From JBOGXA01 sp050694175 (GTDB lineage Bacteria > Actinomycetota > CADDZG01 > WHSQ01): a stretch of DNA of 64,000 nucleotides. The DNA is taken from the NCBI GenBank assembly GCA_050694175.1, contig JBOGXA010000005.1, positions 62,001 through 126,000 on the forward strand, given 5' to 3'. The translations under genes were made by a program, and so were the position numbers. Under the pieces are notes generated by a model. It was not told the origin of the DNA. It made no database searches and saw only the letters and a program-made list of their open reading frames with translations. Below, piece after piece: positions 1-7,988 of this stretch (the stretch's first letter is position 1; every line of letters begins with the position of its first letter).

Positions 1-413
1 ATCGTGCAATCTGGGCTGCTGCGCGGGGCATCGACCGCCGTGAACACGAGATCCGCCTCGCCGTCGCCGTCGCTGTCCCACCACGACACGTCGCTCTGCC
101 CGCCGGGACAGTCGGCTTCGCCCAGCACGTTGGCCGGGTCCTCGATGTTCTGCGGATTCGAGATGTCGATCACCCGGAAGCCGCCGAAGTGGCCCGCAAG
201 CGCCCGGTCGCCCCAGAAGCTCAGGTCAGAGTTCGTAAACGGGTTCGGAGGGGTCTCGGGTGGTTGGTTCTGGGGAAGCGTGCCCAGAAGCGTCATGTTG
301 GCAGTGTGATCGTCGGAGTTGTGGGTCGCGGTTGCCGACCCCAAAGGCCATGTGGCAACCACCACCGCAATCACCGTAAGTAGAGCCAAAAGAAGTCGCA
401 AGCGTCGTCGCAT
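1..413 (-). CDS. Secreted LVIVD-repeat-like protein, N-terminal part (runs off the window)
   Basis: The minus strand opens with an ATG at 413 and stays open to the window edge, so only the first ~137 residues are visible. Residues 1-27 form a typical signal peptide (several Arg, then a Leu/Val/Ala core). After it comes a segment with FWGDRALAG and GFRVIDISNP, the signature of LVIVD/beta-propeller-like repeat proteins that are exported in many actinobacteria. A later stretch DSDGDGEADLVF resembles an FG-GAP/calcium loop. The function of the family is not established. The C-terminal part and stop lie outside the window. Confidence 0.6.
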   Translation of the reverse strand, partial: MRRRLRLLLALLTVIAVVVATWPLGSATATHNSDDHTANMTLLGTLPQNQPPETPPNPFTNSDLSFWGDRALAGHFGGFRVIDISNPQNIEDPANVLGEADCPGGQSDVSWWDSDGDGEADLVFTAVDAPRSSPDCT

Positions 414-532
414 CGACTCACCCCCCAAAAGAAGAACCATCCCCAAACGGAAGCGCACCCGCGGCGCGCAGGAGGATTCTGCCACCCCTTGACCGGCCTG
501 ACAACCTAAGGAAGAACGCGCTCCCCCTTGTT

Positions 533-1222
533 TCAGCCGGCCACCTCGGTTCCGACGAATCTGGGCCCGGCCGGGCACAGATCGAAGAGCACGCACTCCC
601 GGCAGCGCGGGAATCGGGCTCGGCACACCCGGCGCCCGTGCTCGATCAAGGCCATGTGCAGCTCGTAGCGGATGCCCTCAGGCACTCGGGGGGCCACGAG
701 CACGTGCGTCTTTTCCGCGGTCGACCCTTCAGGCACCCACCCCAGCCGGCCGGCCACTCGGTTGACGTGGGTGTCGACCGGGAAGGCCGCTCTTCCCAGC
801 GAGAACACGAGCACGCACGCCGCCGTCTTGGGGCCGACCCCTGGGAGCGAGCACAGGTAGCCGACGACCTCCTGATCGTCCATCTTCTCGAGCGCGGACA
901 GACCAATCGATCCCTCTCGCTCTTCGATCTCGCTCAGGATGCCCTTTATGCGGGGGGCCTTCTGAGCGGCGAGCCCCCCGGGCCGGATGGCTTCCGCGAT
1001 CTCGTCCTCGGGGGCGTCGGCGACCTGATCCCACGTTGGGAAGCGTTGCTTGAGCCTACGAAAGGCGCGGTCGGTATTGGCGTCTGAGGTGTTCTGGGAG
1101 AGCACCGTCATTATGAGCTCGTCGAGGGGCGGAAGCTGCGGTTTCGGTCCAAACGGGCCCTGCTCTCTGACGAGCCGTCGATGCACGGCGCGAATCCGGC
1201 GTATCGAGACGCTCGCAACCAC
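533..1222 (-). CDS. nth: Endonuclease III (DNA glycosylase/AP lyase)
   Basis: Base-excision repair enzyme that removes oxidised pyrimidines and cuts the abasic site. The 229-residue protein has the usual family length. The helix-hairpin-helix LPGVGPKTA (about 126-134) carries the catalytic Lys132, and VDTHVNR carries the catalytic Asp150. The C-terminal cysteines 200, 207, 210 and 216 show the C-x6-C-x2-C-x5-C spacing of the [4Fe-4S] cluster. Translation starts at GTG. It lies 17 bases downstream of dnaB on the same strand and may be co-transcribed with it. I am confident of the family; separation from MutY-like relatives rests on the Lys/Asp pair. Confidence 0.93.
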   Translation of the reverse strand: MVASVSIRRIRAVHRRLVREQGPFGPKPQLPPLDELIMTVLSQNTSDANTDRAFRRLKQRFPTWDQVADAPEDEIAEAIRPGGLAAQKAPRIKGILSEIEEREGSIGLSALEKMDDQEVVGYLCSLPGVGPKTAACVLVFSLGRAAFPVDTHVNRVAGRLGWVPEGSTAEKTHVLVAPRVPEGIRYELHMALIEHGRRVCRARFPRCRECVLFDLCPAGPRFVGTEVAG

Positions 1223-1238
1223 GGCTGGGAAAAGCCCC

Positions 1239-4200
1239 TTAACGCATACCGCGCGCTATCGACGCGAACTTGGTGTACTGGTTCATGAACGCGAGCCGCA
1301 CCAGACCCGTGGGCCCGTTTCGATGCTTCGCAATAATCAATTCGGCTTCACCGCGGGCCTCTGACTCCGGGTTGTAGACCTCGTCGCGGTAGATGAACAT
1401 CACCATGTCCGAGTCCTGCTCTATCGAGTTGTGCACGACGACGCCGTTCGCGACAAAGTTGTGAGTGCTGGCCACCGTCATGTCGTAGACGTCGGCGGTT
1501 CCCTCCGGCACCACGGATCTCACCCGGTCCCACGCGAGCGCAGCGGAGAAGAGTTCGGCGTCATCGTCGGCAACGGCCATCGCGTGATTCCCCTCCGATG
1601 GGAGGTAGGGGGTTGCGCGCCCGTGCGGTCGAGGTGCCCCGCCCATGCGAGGAATCGCGATGCGCTCTTCCAATGCCAACTCGTCGAGGCGTCGCCAGCC
1701 GTCGAGTGTGAGGAAGGGATGGTTGGCAGTGGCCCTCACCCAGCGGCCACTGGCCGTAGACAGCCGGAAGATGCGCTTGTGCCCCGTCCTCCAGACTTTG
1801 ACGGCGCGCGCCGAACCCATCCGCCATCCGTCGAGGGTCGCGACCTCCGGCGCCTTGCCCACGAGAGAGACGATCGGGATCTGTTCGCCCGTCGCCAAGG
1901 TCACCAGCGTCTCGCCGGTGAGGCAACCGGATTCACGGAGGTCGCCCAGCAGCGGCCGCTTGTCCGCTCTGTACTCCACCGCGCGGTTGAGCTGCGACGC
2001 GCACAGCACCGGCACACTCAACTCCCGGGCAAAGATCTTGAGCGACCGAGAGATCTCGGACACTTCCTGTTGGCGGTTCTCCGAGCGGCGAGGCGACTGC
2101 ATCAGTTGCAAGTAGTCGACGATCACAAGCCCCAGCCCGTGGCGCGCCTTCAGCCGGCGGCACTTCGCACGCATCTCCATGAGCGTGATGTTGGCCGAGT
2201 CGTCGATGAAGATGGGAGCCTCGGCAAGGCGCCCGAGCGCCGACGAAAGCCGAGTCCAGTCCTGCTCCTGCAGCGCGCCTCGCCGGATGCGCTGCGAGTC
2301 GACCTTGGCCTCGGAGGCCAGGAAGCGTTGCACGAGCTCATGGCGACTCATCTCGAGCGAGAAGATAACGACGGGAGCACGCTGTCGCGTCGCCGCATGC
2401 AACGCGAAGTCGTTAAGGAGACTTGAGTTGTGGACACAGATGTCCCCGGCCACGAAGTTGTTGCCGGCGGGAACCGTTATGTCGTAGACATCCTGGTTCC
2501 CAACACTATCGATGCTAACGACTTCGTCCCAGTAGAGATCAGGAGTTGCGAGGAAGCGGAGATCGTCGTCGTCGAGGATCTCCGCATAGATCGCCAGCCG
2601 CCGCTGGGGGAGGCTGCGGCCCGTATGCAGATTCTGCGCCTCGCCCGACCTTCTCGCAAGCTCGCTCAACGACATCCCGCGCGCGTCGAGCGCCTTGCGT
2701 ACGTACTTCCACACCTCTTTTGGCGGGTGCCCACAGTTGGACCGGCGATCCCGGCCGGGTTGGATGTACCGGCGGTGCTTCTTGGCGCCGATCCAGCCAA
2801 TCTCGCGCTGGTAGCGATCCACCGAGCGGGGCTGTGTGATCTCGACGCGCCACGACATCGCCGTCTTCTGCCACAGCTTGGAGACGATGCCGAAGCGCAG
2901 CAGCGCGTGGTGGACGTCGACGGCAAGCCGCCGCGATGCGACCGTGAACTCGATGCGGCCGTAACCGGACATCGAATAGATGGTGCCGTCGCAACTGAAC
3001 AGCGCAAGCAGGAACTCCGCAAGCTGACGCCGGGGGAGCCGCCACACGACATCGGGAAAGAACTTCTCGGTTGATCTCTTGCCCATGAGCCCCAGCTCCC
3101 GGAGCCACTTGATTGCGAGGTTGGCACCCCTCTTGGGATGCCGGGCCCTAATTCGCAAGTACGGTCGTCGGCCAGTCGTGGTGCACGTCGGGAATTCCCT
3201 TTCGACGCACGCCCGGAAGTCGTCGACGATCTCCGAGTCAGTGTTGATGAACATCGGACACCTACCAGTGAGGCCTCCCTCTGCGATGAGGTAGCCGACG
3301 AGGCGCGCCCGCTCGACGCTCCACCCGTCCTCCTTGCCGAACAGCGGCATCTTGTGAGGAACGGCGATCCTCGTGCCGGGCCGGAGCTCGGCCAGCGGTA
3401 CCCACCCCTCGACCGTGAGGAATGGGTGGTTGTCCGTCGCGTCGATGGAGCGACCCGTGCGGGTCGTGACTCTCCAGCACTCCTTGCGGCCGGTGGGGAT
3501 CCAGTCGCCGACCTCGGCAACGCGGAGGCGGCCGTCGTGACCGATGCTCGGCACGCGCGGTCGTTGGTTCGCAACGAAGTCGCGGATGGTCACCCGCGCG
3601 CCCGTTGCGGGATCGTCGATCAGCGTCCCTCCCGACACGCACTTACCCATCGAAGGCCTCGCGGCCACGATCACGAGGGTCGACGGCTGGAAACCTGCGG
3701 TGACGTCGTCGAGGTCGGCAAAGCCCGAGGCCAATCCCGTGATGTTCTCGCCGCGTTCGTAGAGGGTCTCGATCGCCTCCATGTTCTCGGTGAGGAGCCG
3801 TCGGATCGGTTGCAAATCGTCCCGTAGCCTGCGGTCGCCCACCCGGTAAACGATCTCCTCAGCCTGATCGACGGCCTCCTCGACGTTCTCGGGCATCGAG
3901 AAACCGATCTCCTGGACCTGGTTCCCCGCGTCGACGAGCCGTCGCAGCAACGCGTGCTCCTCAACGATGCGCGCGTAGCGACCCGCCGAAGAGGCCGTCG
4001 GATAAGCCTCGAGCAGGCCGTGGATATACGGCTTGCCGCCGATGGACTCGAGCACCCCCCGCCGTCCCAATTCGTCGGCGACCGTGATGGCATCGGCGGG
4101 CTCGCCGCGGCCGTAGAGCTCGAGGATCACCTCGTAGATCTGCGCGTGGGCGGGCTTGTAGAAGTGGTCGGCCTCGAGAACCTCGACGACGCTGGCGATT

Positions 4201-4310
4201 GCCTCTTTCGACTCGAGCATCGCGCCGAGCACCGACTGCTCGGCATCGAGATTGTGCGGCGGTATTCGGTTAATCGGCCTGACGGCCTCGAGTGGAGCGC
4301 GCTGAACCAA
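1239..4310 (-). CDS. dnaB: Replicative DNA helicase DnaB precursor with two inteins
   Basis: Hexameric 5'-3' helicase of the replication fork. The precursor is ~1023 residues; removing two inteins (405 and 166 residues) leaves 452, the normal DnaB length. The N-terminal domain (NRIPPHNLDAEQSVLGAML) and the RecA-like domain are intact once the inteins are removed. Intein A interrupts the Walker A loop after PSMGK; intein B lies in DLRESG/SIEQDSDM. I chose the TTG at 4310: GGAGGG sits four bases upstream, and homology begins only here. An upstream GTG at 4475 would add 55 residues without family similarity and would run through an SOS-like box. The gene follows rplI, with the opposite-strand ACT gene between, as it does in part in mycobacteria. 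Confidence 0.93.
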   Translation of the reverse strand: MVQRAPLEAVRPINRIPPHNLDAEQSVLGAMLESKEAIASVVEVLEADHFYKPAHAQIYEVILELYGRGEPADAITVADELGRRGVLESIGGKPYIHGLLEAYPTASSAGRYARIVEEHALLRRLVDAGNQVQEIGFSMPENVEEAVDQAEEIVYRVGDRRLRDDLQPIRRLLTENMEAIETLYERGENITGLASGFADLDDVTAGFQPSTLVIVAARPSMGKCVSGGTLIDDPATGARVTIRDFVANQRPRVPSIGHDGRLRVAEVGDWIPTGRKECWRVTTRTGRSIDATDNHPFLTVEGWVPLAELRPGTRIAVPHKMPLFGKEDGWSVERARLVGYLIAEGGLTGRCPMFINTDSEIVDDFRACVEREFPTCTTTGRRPYLRIRARHPKRGANLAIKWLRELGLMGKRSTEKFFPDVVWRLPRRQLAEFLLALFSCDGTIYSMSGYGRIEFTVASRRLAVDVHHALLRFGIVSKLWQKTAMSWRVEITQPRSVDRYQREIGWIGAKKHRRYIQPGRDRRSNCGHPPKEVWKYVRKALDARGMSLSELARRSGEAQNLHTGRSLPQRRLAIYAEILDDDDLRFLATPDLYWDEVVSIDSVGNQDVYDITVPAGNNFVAGDICVHNSSLLNDFALHAATRQRAPVVIFSLEMSRHELVQRFLASEAKVDSQRIRRGALQEQDWTRLSSALGRLAEAPIFIDDSANITLMEMRAKCRRLKARHGLGLVIVDYLQLMQSPRRSENRQQEVSEISRSLKIFARELSVPVLCASQLNRAVEYRADKRPLLGDLRESGCLTGETLVTLATGEQIPIVSLVGKAPEVATLDGWRMGSARAVKVWRTGHKRIFRLSTASGRWVRATANHPFLTLDGWRRLDELALEERIAIPRMGGAPRPHGRATPYLPSEGNHAMAVADDDAELFSAALAWDRVRSVVPEGTADVYDMTVASTHNFVANGVVVHNSIEQDSDMVMFIYRDEVYNPESEARGEAELIIAKHRNGPTGLVRLAFMNQYTKFASIARGMR
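1428..1925 (-). other. DnaB mini-intein B (RESG/SIEQD site)
   Basis: Second in-frame intein of dnaB, 166 residues. It starts CLTGETLVTL after RESG and ends VVVHN before SIEQD, giving Cys1, the terminal His-Asn pair and a Ser+1 nucleophile. Block B (TANHPFLT) is present. No LAGLIDADG motif is visible, and the length fits a mini-intein that has lost its endonuclease. This insertion point is the same as that of the known cyanobacterial (Synechocystis) DnaB intein. Confidence 0.9.
2427..3641 (-). other. DnaB intein A with LAGLIDADG endonuclease (Walker A site)
   Basis: In-frame intein of 405 residues inside dnaB. It begins with Cys directly after the P-loop Lys (SMGK/C) and ends with VHN followed by Ser, the standard splicing residues. 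N-terminal splicing block: CVSGGTLIDD, then TDNHPFLT (block B). Two LAGLIDADG-like motifs, VGYLIAEGG and LLALFSCDGT, lie in the middle, so this is a full-length intein with a homing endonuclease domain. The second motif keeps Asp, while the first has Glu. Splicing would be required to restore the ATP-binding loop. Confidence 0.9.
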
Positions 4311-4335
4311 AAGGCCCTCCCAAGGGCTCACTTCT

Positions 4336-4351
4336 TCGAACACATGTTCGC
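4336..4351. promoter_or_regulatory. SOS/LexA-box-like palindrome upstream of dnaB
   Basis: The site reads TCGAAC-ACAT-GTTCGC. It matches the Gram-positive/mycobacterial SOS consensus CGAAC-RNRY-GTTYG at every position and lies 26 bases before the preferred dnaB start at 4310. No lexA gene is in the window, so regulation is inferred from the site alone. Confidence 0.6.
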
Positions 4352-4613
4352 ACCGTAGCCGTAGCCTGAGACGGAAATCCGGCAAACCGGGTGGGATGGC
4401 ACGGGCCCGCTGCACGAACCCCACCGGCCGGGAAGCGGCCTGCAGCTCTGCGAACGAGCAAACGCTATGCAACACCGCCTGTGACTAACAAGCCCCCAAA
4501 GCTGTGGATTGGAGGTACGCCGCGTGTTGAAAACGGCACGCGGGCGGTCAAACCCCCTTGTCGCCCCGATCCGGCGACCCAATGATTCATGGATCGAAGC
4601 AAGGGAGTTAATC

Positions 4614-5012
4614 GTGGCGTTCGACCTGAGGATTGTGGTTCCCAACCGGCCTGGGGCCGCGGCCGAACTCCTGGAAGCGCTGGCCGCCGCCGGCATCAAC
4701 ATCGAGGGGGCGTGCGGAGACCTTCGCCGCGGTGAGAGGTGGGGCTACGTGCACGTGCTCGTGGACGACCAGGTGCGCGCCTCCGAGGTTGTGGAGCGAG
4801 CAGGATTCGAGGTCACCGACCAGTACGAGGTGGAGCTCATCGACATCGAGAACAGACCGGGTGCGATGGCAGAGATCGTCCGATCCTTCGCCGCGAGGGG
4901 AACGAACATCGACGTGCTCTATGTGGCCGCCGCCGACAGGCTGGTCGTTGGGACCGAGGACAAACGTCCGCAGCGACGGGGCATCAAGATGCCCGACGCC
5001 AGATATCCGTAG
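4614..5012 (+). CDS. Tandem ACT-domain protein
   Basis: Protein of 132 residues built from two ACT-like halves. The first begins LRIVVPNRPGAAAELLEALA and the second YEVELIDIENRPGAMAEIV, each with the beta-alpha-beta pattern and the conserved NRPG turn that binds small effectors, often amino acids. No catalytic domain is attached, so it may be a stand-alone regulator. I chose GTG at 4614 because AAGGGAG precedes it at good distance; a TTG further upstream would add a non-conserved leader. It diverges from dnaB and converges with rplI. The ligand cannot be read from the sequence. Confidence 0.75.
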   Translation: MAFDLRIVVPNRPGAAAELLEALAAAGINIEGACGDLRRGERWGYVHVLVDDQVRASEVVERAGFEVTDQYEVELIDIENRPGAMAEIVRSFAARGTNIDVLYVAAADRLVVGTEDKRPQRRGIKMPDARYP

Positions 5013-5014
5013 CC

Positions 5015-5473
5015 CTAACCCTCTTCCTCGTGCGCGATCACTTCGACCGTGACGAGCGCGGTCACTTCCTCGTGAAGCCTGACCTCCACCTGATGCGTAC
5101 CGAGGTGCCTTATCGGATCGTCGAGCAGCACCCTGTGGCGGTCGACGCCCACGTCAAGCTGGTCTTGAACCCCTCGAGCAATGTCGGACTTCGTGACCGA
5201 TCCGAACAACCGGCCGCCCTCCCCGGCGCGCGCCGAGATGTAAACGGGCGCCGATGCAAGGTGCCCGACCTTCCCGGCCGCTTCCTCCTTCTCTTTCAGA
5301 TCGCGTTCCCGGCGGGCCTTTTGCATCACCTCGGCCTGGCGCAGCGCACCCTTGGTCGCGTGTATCGCCATGCCTTTGGGAATCAGGAAGTTCCGTGCGT
5401 ACCCATCGGCCACAGAAACAACGTCACCCTTCTGACCAAGACTGTCGATGTCGTCCGCGAGAATGATCTTCAC
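5015..5473 (-). CDS. rplI: 50S ribosomal protein L9
   Basis: Large-subunit protein that binds 23S rRNA at the base of the L1 stalk. The 152 residues show the N-terminal RNA-binding domain (MKIILADDIDSLGQKGDVV, GYARNFLIPKG), a charged connecting helix (about 45-70) and the C-terminal domain with RLFGSVT. AGGAGG precedes the ATG. It is the last gene of the rpsF-ssb-rpsR-rplI operon, 9 bases after rpsR. Confidence 0.96.
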   Translation of the reverse strand: MKIILADDIDSLGQKGDVVSVADGYARNFLIPKGMAIHATKGALRQAEVMQKARRERDLKEKEEAAGKVGHLASAPVYISARAGEGGRLFGSVTKSDIARGVQDQLDVGVDRHRVLLDDPIRHLGTHQVEVRLHEEVTALVTVEVIAHEEEG

Positions 5474-5482
5474 TCAGACCTC

Positions 5483-5752
5483 CTACCGCGCCGTGTAGGG
5501 GAGCAACGCCATCTCGCGAGCATTCTTGACGGCGGTGGCTACCGTTCTCTGGTGCTGGGAGCAATTCCCCGTCACTCGGCGCGCACGGATCTTGCCGCGA
5601 TCACTTACGAACTTCCGCAGCAGGCCGATGTCCTTATAGTCGATATAGCCGGTTTTGTCGGCGCAGAACTGGCAGTACTTCTTCTTGCCCTTCTTTACCG
5701 GCTTGGCGGCAGCCGATCGAGCCGACCGGGAATCCTTCCTGCCTTTGGCCAT
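5483..5752 (-). CDS. rpsR: 30S ribosomal protein S18 (zinc-ribbon type)
   Basis: Small-subunit protein that pairs with S6. Length is 89 residues. The YCQFC pair near residue 27 and a later NCSQH are consistent with the Cys-containing, zinc-binding form; many bacteria also have Cys-free paralogues expressed in zinc starvation. The core IDYKDIGLLRKFVS and RARRVTGNCSQHQR is well conserved. Its Shine-Dalgarno GGGAGG lies inside the last codons of ssb, only three bases separating the ssb stop from this ATG, so the two genes are likely translationally linked. Confidence 0.96.
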   Translation of the reverse strand: MAKGRKDSRSARSAAAKPVKKGKKKYCQFCADKTGYIDYKDIGLLRKFVSDRGKIRARRVTGNCSQHQRTVATAVKNAREMALLPYTAR

Positions 5753-5755
5753 CGT

Positions 5756-6211
5756 CTAGAAACCTCCCTCGTCTGACGGTGAGGCCGCCCCGACCGGCGC
5801 GCTCTGCGCACCGCCGGACCAATCGCCCCCAGAACTGGCCGCAGACGAGCGCGACGATTTCGTCACCTGTGCGCTGGCCCAGCGCAGCGACGGTCCGACC
5901 TCGTCCACCTGGACCTCGAAGGCGCTGCGCTTGTTGCCCTCGGCGTCTTCCCAAGTCCGCTGCTGAAGTCTGCCCACGACAACCACGCGCGTTCCCTTCT
6001 GAAGGGACTCGGCGACGTTCTCGGCCATGTCTCGCCAGCAGTTGCAACGAAAGAAGCCGTCGAGCTTGTCCTCCCACTGGCCGTCGTTGTTGCGGTAGCG
6101 GCGGTTCACGGCAACGGTGAAGTTCGCTACTGCCGCCCCGCCGGGGGTAAACCGGAGCTCGGGGTCGTCGGTGATGTTCCCGGTTAGCGTAACGGTGTTG
6201 TCAGATGCCAT
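5756..6211 (-). CDS. ssb: Single-stranded DNA-binding protein
   Basis: Binds single-stranded DNA during replication and repair. It has an N-terminal OB fold (residues 1-110: TVTLTGNITDDPELRFT, FRCNCWRDMAENV, VVVVGRLQQRTWED) and a Gly/Ser-rich linker. The protein is 151 residues, normal for bacteria. The C-terminal tip reads SDEGGF rather than the usual acidic tail ending in Pro-Phe; the terminal Phe and acids remain, but Pro is missing. The last codons overlap the rpsR Shine-Dalgarno. Part of the rpsF operon. Confidence 0.95.
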   Translation of the reverse strand: MASDNTVTLTGNITDDPELRFTPGGAAVANFTVAVNRRYRNNDGQWEDKLDGFFRCNCWRDMAENVAESLQKGTRVVVVGRLQQRTWEDAEGNKRSAFEVQVDEVGPSLRWASAQVTKSSRSSAASSGGDWSGGAQSAPVGAASPSDEGGF

Positions 6212-6238
6212 GGTTGACTCCTCTTCTGTGATCGACCC

Positions 6239-6523
6239 TCACTCAGGTCGAACGATCTTTCCTCGGATGAACTCGTCGGAGATCTGCAGCAACCGTCTCA
6301 ATTGTTCGACAGTGTCTTCGGCGGCGGAAAAGGTTGTTACGAAGTAGTAACCCTCTTTTCGATGGTCGATCTCGTAGGTGAACTTCCGAACGCCCCACCG
6401 ATCGACGTTTGCGACCTTTCCGCCGGCGTCGCTGATGACGCCCGTGAACCGATCGACGGCTTTCTGGATGTCGCCCTCTTCCAGGCGAGCATCCACGATG
6501 ACCATGGCCTCGTAGTTCCTCAT
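6239..6523 (-). CDS. rpsF: 30S ribosomal protein S6
   Basis: First gene of the rpsF-ssb-rpsR-rplI operon. The 94 residues match S6: MRNYEAMVIVDARLEEGDI at the start, WGVRKFTYEIDHRKEGYYFV in the middle and a short C-terminus. AGGAGG precedes the ATG by a good distance. S6 binds S18 on the 30S platform; in many bacteria the S6:S18 pair also represses its own mRNA leader, which may be relevant to the hairpin upstream. Confidence 0.96.
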   Translation of the reverse strand: MRNYEAMVIVDARLEEGDIQKAVDRFTGVISDAGGKVANVDRWGVRKFTYEIDHRKEGYYFVTTFSAAEDTVEQLRRLLQISDEFIRGKIVRPE

Positions 6524-6753
6524 ATGACCTCCTGTGGGCTCGGGGCCGGGGCTCCGAGGCCCGCTCGCGCCTGTAGACGCTCATCGGGCAGGGATGTTTT
6601 TGCCACTGCGGCGACGGTCGCCGCAGTCCCAGGGATGCTAACACCTCCTCTCTCCTCCCTACCGTGAGGCACGGTCCGTTCTCCGACTCCTGCGACTCTA
6701 GCGAGTGGGTGCGACGCAACCGGGCTCCCGGCATGAGTGGTCGGCTGCAGTCG
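6524..6753 (-). promoter_or_regulatory. rpsF leader region with a strong hairpin
   Basis: This 230-base gap holds no gene. It contains a perfect 10-bp stem with a 3-base loop at 6605-6627 (ACTGCGGCGA-CGG-TCGCCGCAGT). On the minus strand no U-run follows, so it is more likely a leader structure of the rpsF mRNA than a terminator of the upstream gene. I could not identify the CCG bulge typical of S6:S18-binding leaders with certainty. Confidence 0.4.
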
Positions 6754-7980
6754 CTATGCCGCTGCTCGCGAGGAGCCATGCCTCGATGGGGTCTCTCGAG
6801 ACAGCAGGAACACGACGAACAAAGACACGAGGACCACCGCGCGCAGAAAGACGCCGGTCGTCATGAGTTGCTGCCACCCGTTCGGCTCGGAGAAGAAGAG
6901 GCACGCGTTCCTTGCACATGATTCATAGAAAAAGCGGAACACGCCCACGTAGACGAGCACATCGGCGACCGAGTACGCCACCCACCATACAATCGGGACA
7001 CGGACAAGAGCGAAGAAGGGCATGATCCAGAGCGCGTACTGCGGAGAATGCACCTTGCTGAAAAGAAGGAATGCCGTCAGGAGCGCAGCGCTCACCGGGA
7101 GGACCGGATAGCGCGCGAGTGAACGCGCACGCACCCAGCCGTAGCCGAGAGCCCCTACGAACAGCGCTCCGGTGAAGGCGGCGGTCACCAGATTGAGAGC
7201 ATCGGGCTCGAGGGCCGGCAGGTGAATCGGCCCGAAGTTGCGCAGCGCCCAGATGTTGTCCGTGTTGGGGCCCCGTTGGGTGTGGAACTCGTAGGTCGCA
7301 GCCCACCCGTCGAAGCCGGCGAGGGCAAAGGGCAGATTGACCGCGACGACTACCCCCACCGCAACCGCGGCGATCTGCGCGGCGCGCCGAAGATCACGGA
7401 CGTGAAGCGCCTCGAGAACGAGCGGCCCGACAAACAGAACCGGATACATCTTCAGCGCAGCACCCACTCCGAAAGCTGCTGCTGCCCACAGGGGATGTCC
7501 TCGCCACCAGAGGAAGAAACCACCGGTGGCAGCAGCCACCGCCAGCAGATCCCAGTTGTGAAACGCATACATCACGACGGCGGGGGCGGCCGCGAACAGA
7601 AGGGCGCGGAGCCCGGCCATTCGCCCCAAGAGCCATGCGATCAACAACCCGAACGGTGCCAGAAAAAACGCGCTGTGCACCAGGTACTCGTTAACGTTGT
7701 CGGCAAACGCTCCGGTGGCCCACATGAAGGTGCCCGACAGCACCGGATACTCGATCGCTCCCCCCACGAGCTGGCCATTGTCGAGATCGCCGTTGACGTA
7801 AGGAAACGTTCGCTCCGCCACTCCCCGCGACCCCCATAGCGGTTGGAGATCGTTGTAGCAGAGGCTCGAATACTGGTGGAGGTCACTCCACGGCCGCAGG
7901 CACTGGCCCTTGAGCGCGAATCCCCCGGCCAGCGTCAGCAGGCACGCGCCTAGAACGATAGCGACTGACTGCGCGCGCAA
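6754..7980 (-). CDS. GT87-like polytopic membrane glycosyltransferase
   Basis: A 408-residue integral membrane protein with about ten hydrophobic segments. An early DLHQYSSLCYND-type segment after TM1 and IEYPVLSG, followed by FHNWDLLAVAAA and GAALKMYPVLFV, are hallmarks of GT87/DUF2029 polyprenol-phosphate-dependent mannosyltransferases. Its location between a class A PBP and rpsF is where mycobacteria place the homologous membrane protein Rv0051. It is separated from the PBP by 8 bases and is probably co-transcribed with it. The donor and acceptor sugars cannot be read from the sequence. Confidence 0.75.
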   Translation of the reverse strand: MRAQSVAIVLGACLLTLAGGFALKGQCLRPWSDLHQYSSLCYNDLQPLWGSRGVAERTFPYVNGDLDNGQLVGGAIEYPVLSGTFMWATGAFADNVNEYLVHSAFFLAPFGLLIAWLLGRMAGLRALLFAAAPAVVMYAFHNWDLLAVAAATGGFFLWWRGHPLWAAAAFGVGAALKMYPVLFVGPLVLEALHVRDLRRAAQIAAVAVGVVVAVNLPFALAGFDGWAATYEFHTQRGPNTDNIWALRNFGPIHLPALEPDALNLVTAAFTGALFVGALGYGWVRARSLARYPVLPVSAALLTAFLLFSKVHSPQYALWIMPFFALVRVPIVWWVAYSVADVLVYVGVFRFFYESCARNACLFFSEPNGWQQLMTTGVFLRAVVLVSLFVVFLLSRETPSRHGSSRAAA

Positions 7981-7988
7981 TCGGTCCG

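Noticed and set aside
638..1087. Long open frame on the strand opposite nth
   Set aside because: It is a shadow caused by high GC third positions; no family similarity, and nth is unambiguous.
1431..2426. 331-codon frame opposite dnaB
   Set aside because: Low-complexity Arg/His-rich translation without motifs; shadow of dnaB.
4311..4475. Longer dnaB start at GTG 4475
   Set aside because: The extra 55 residues show no DnaB similarity and cover the SOS box; TTG 4310 has GGAGGG upstream.
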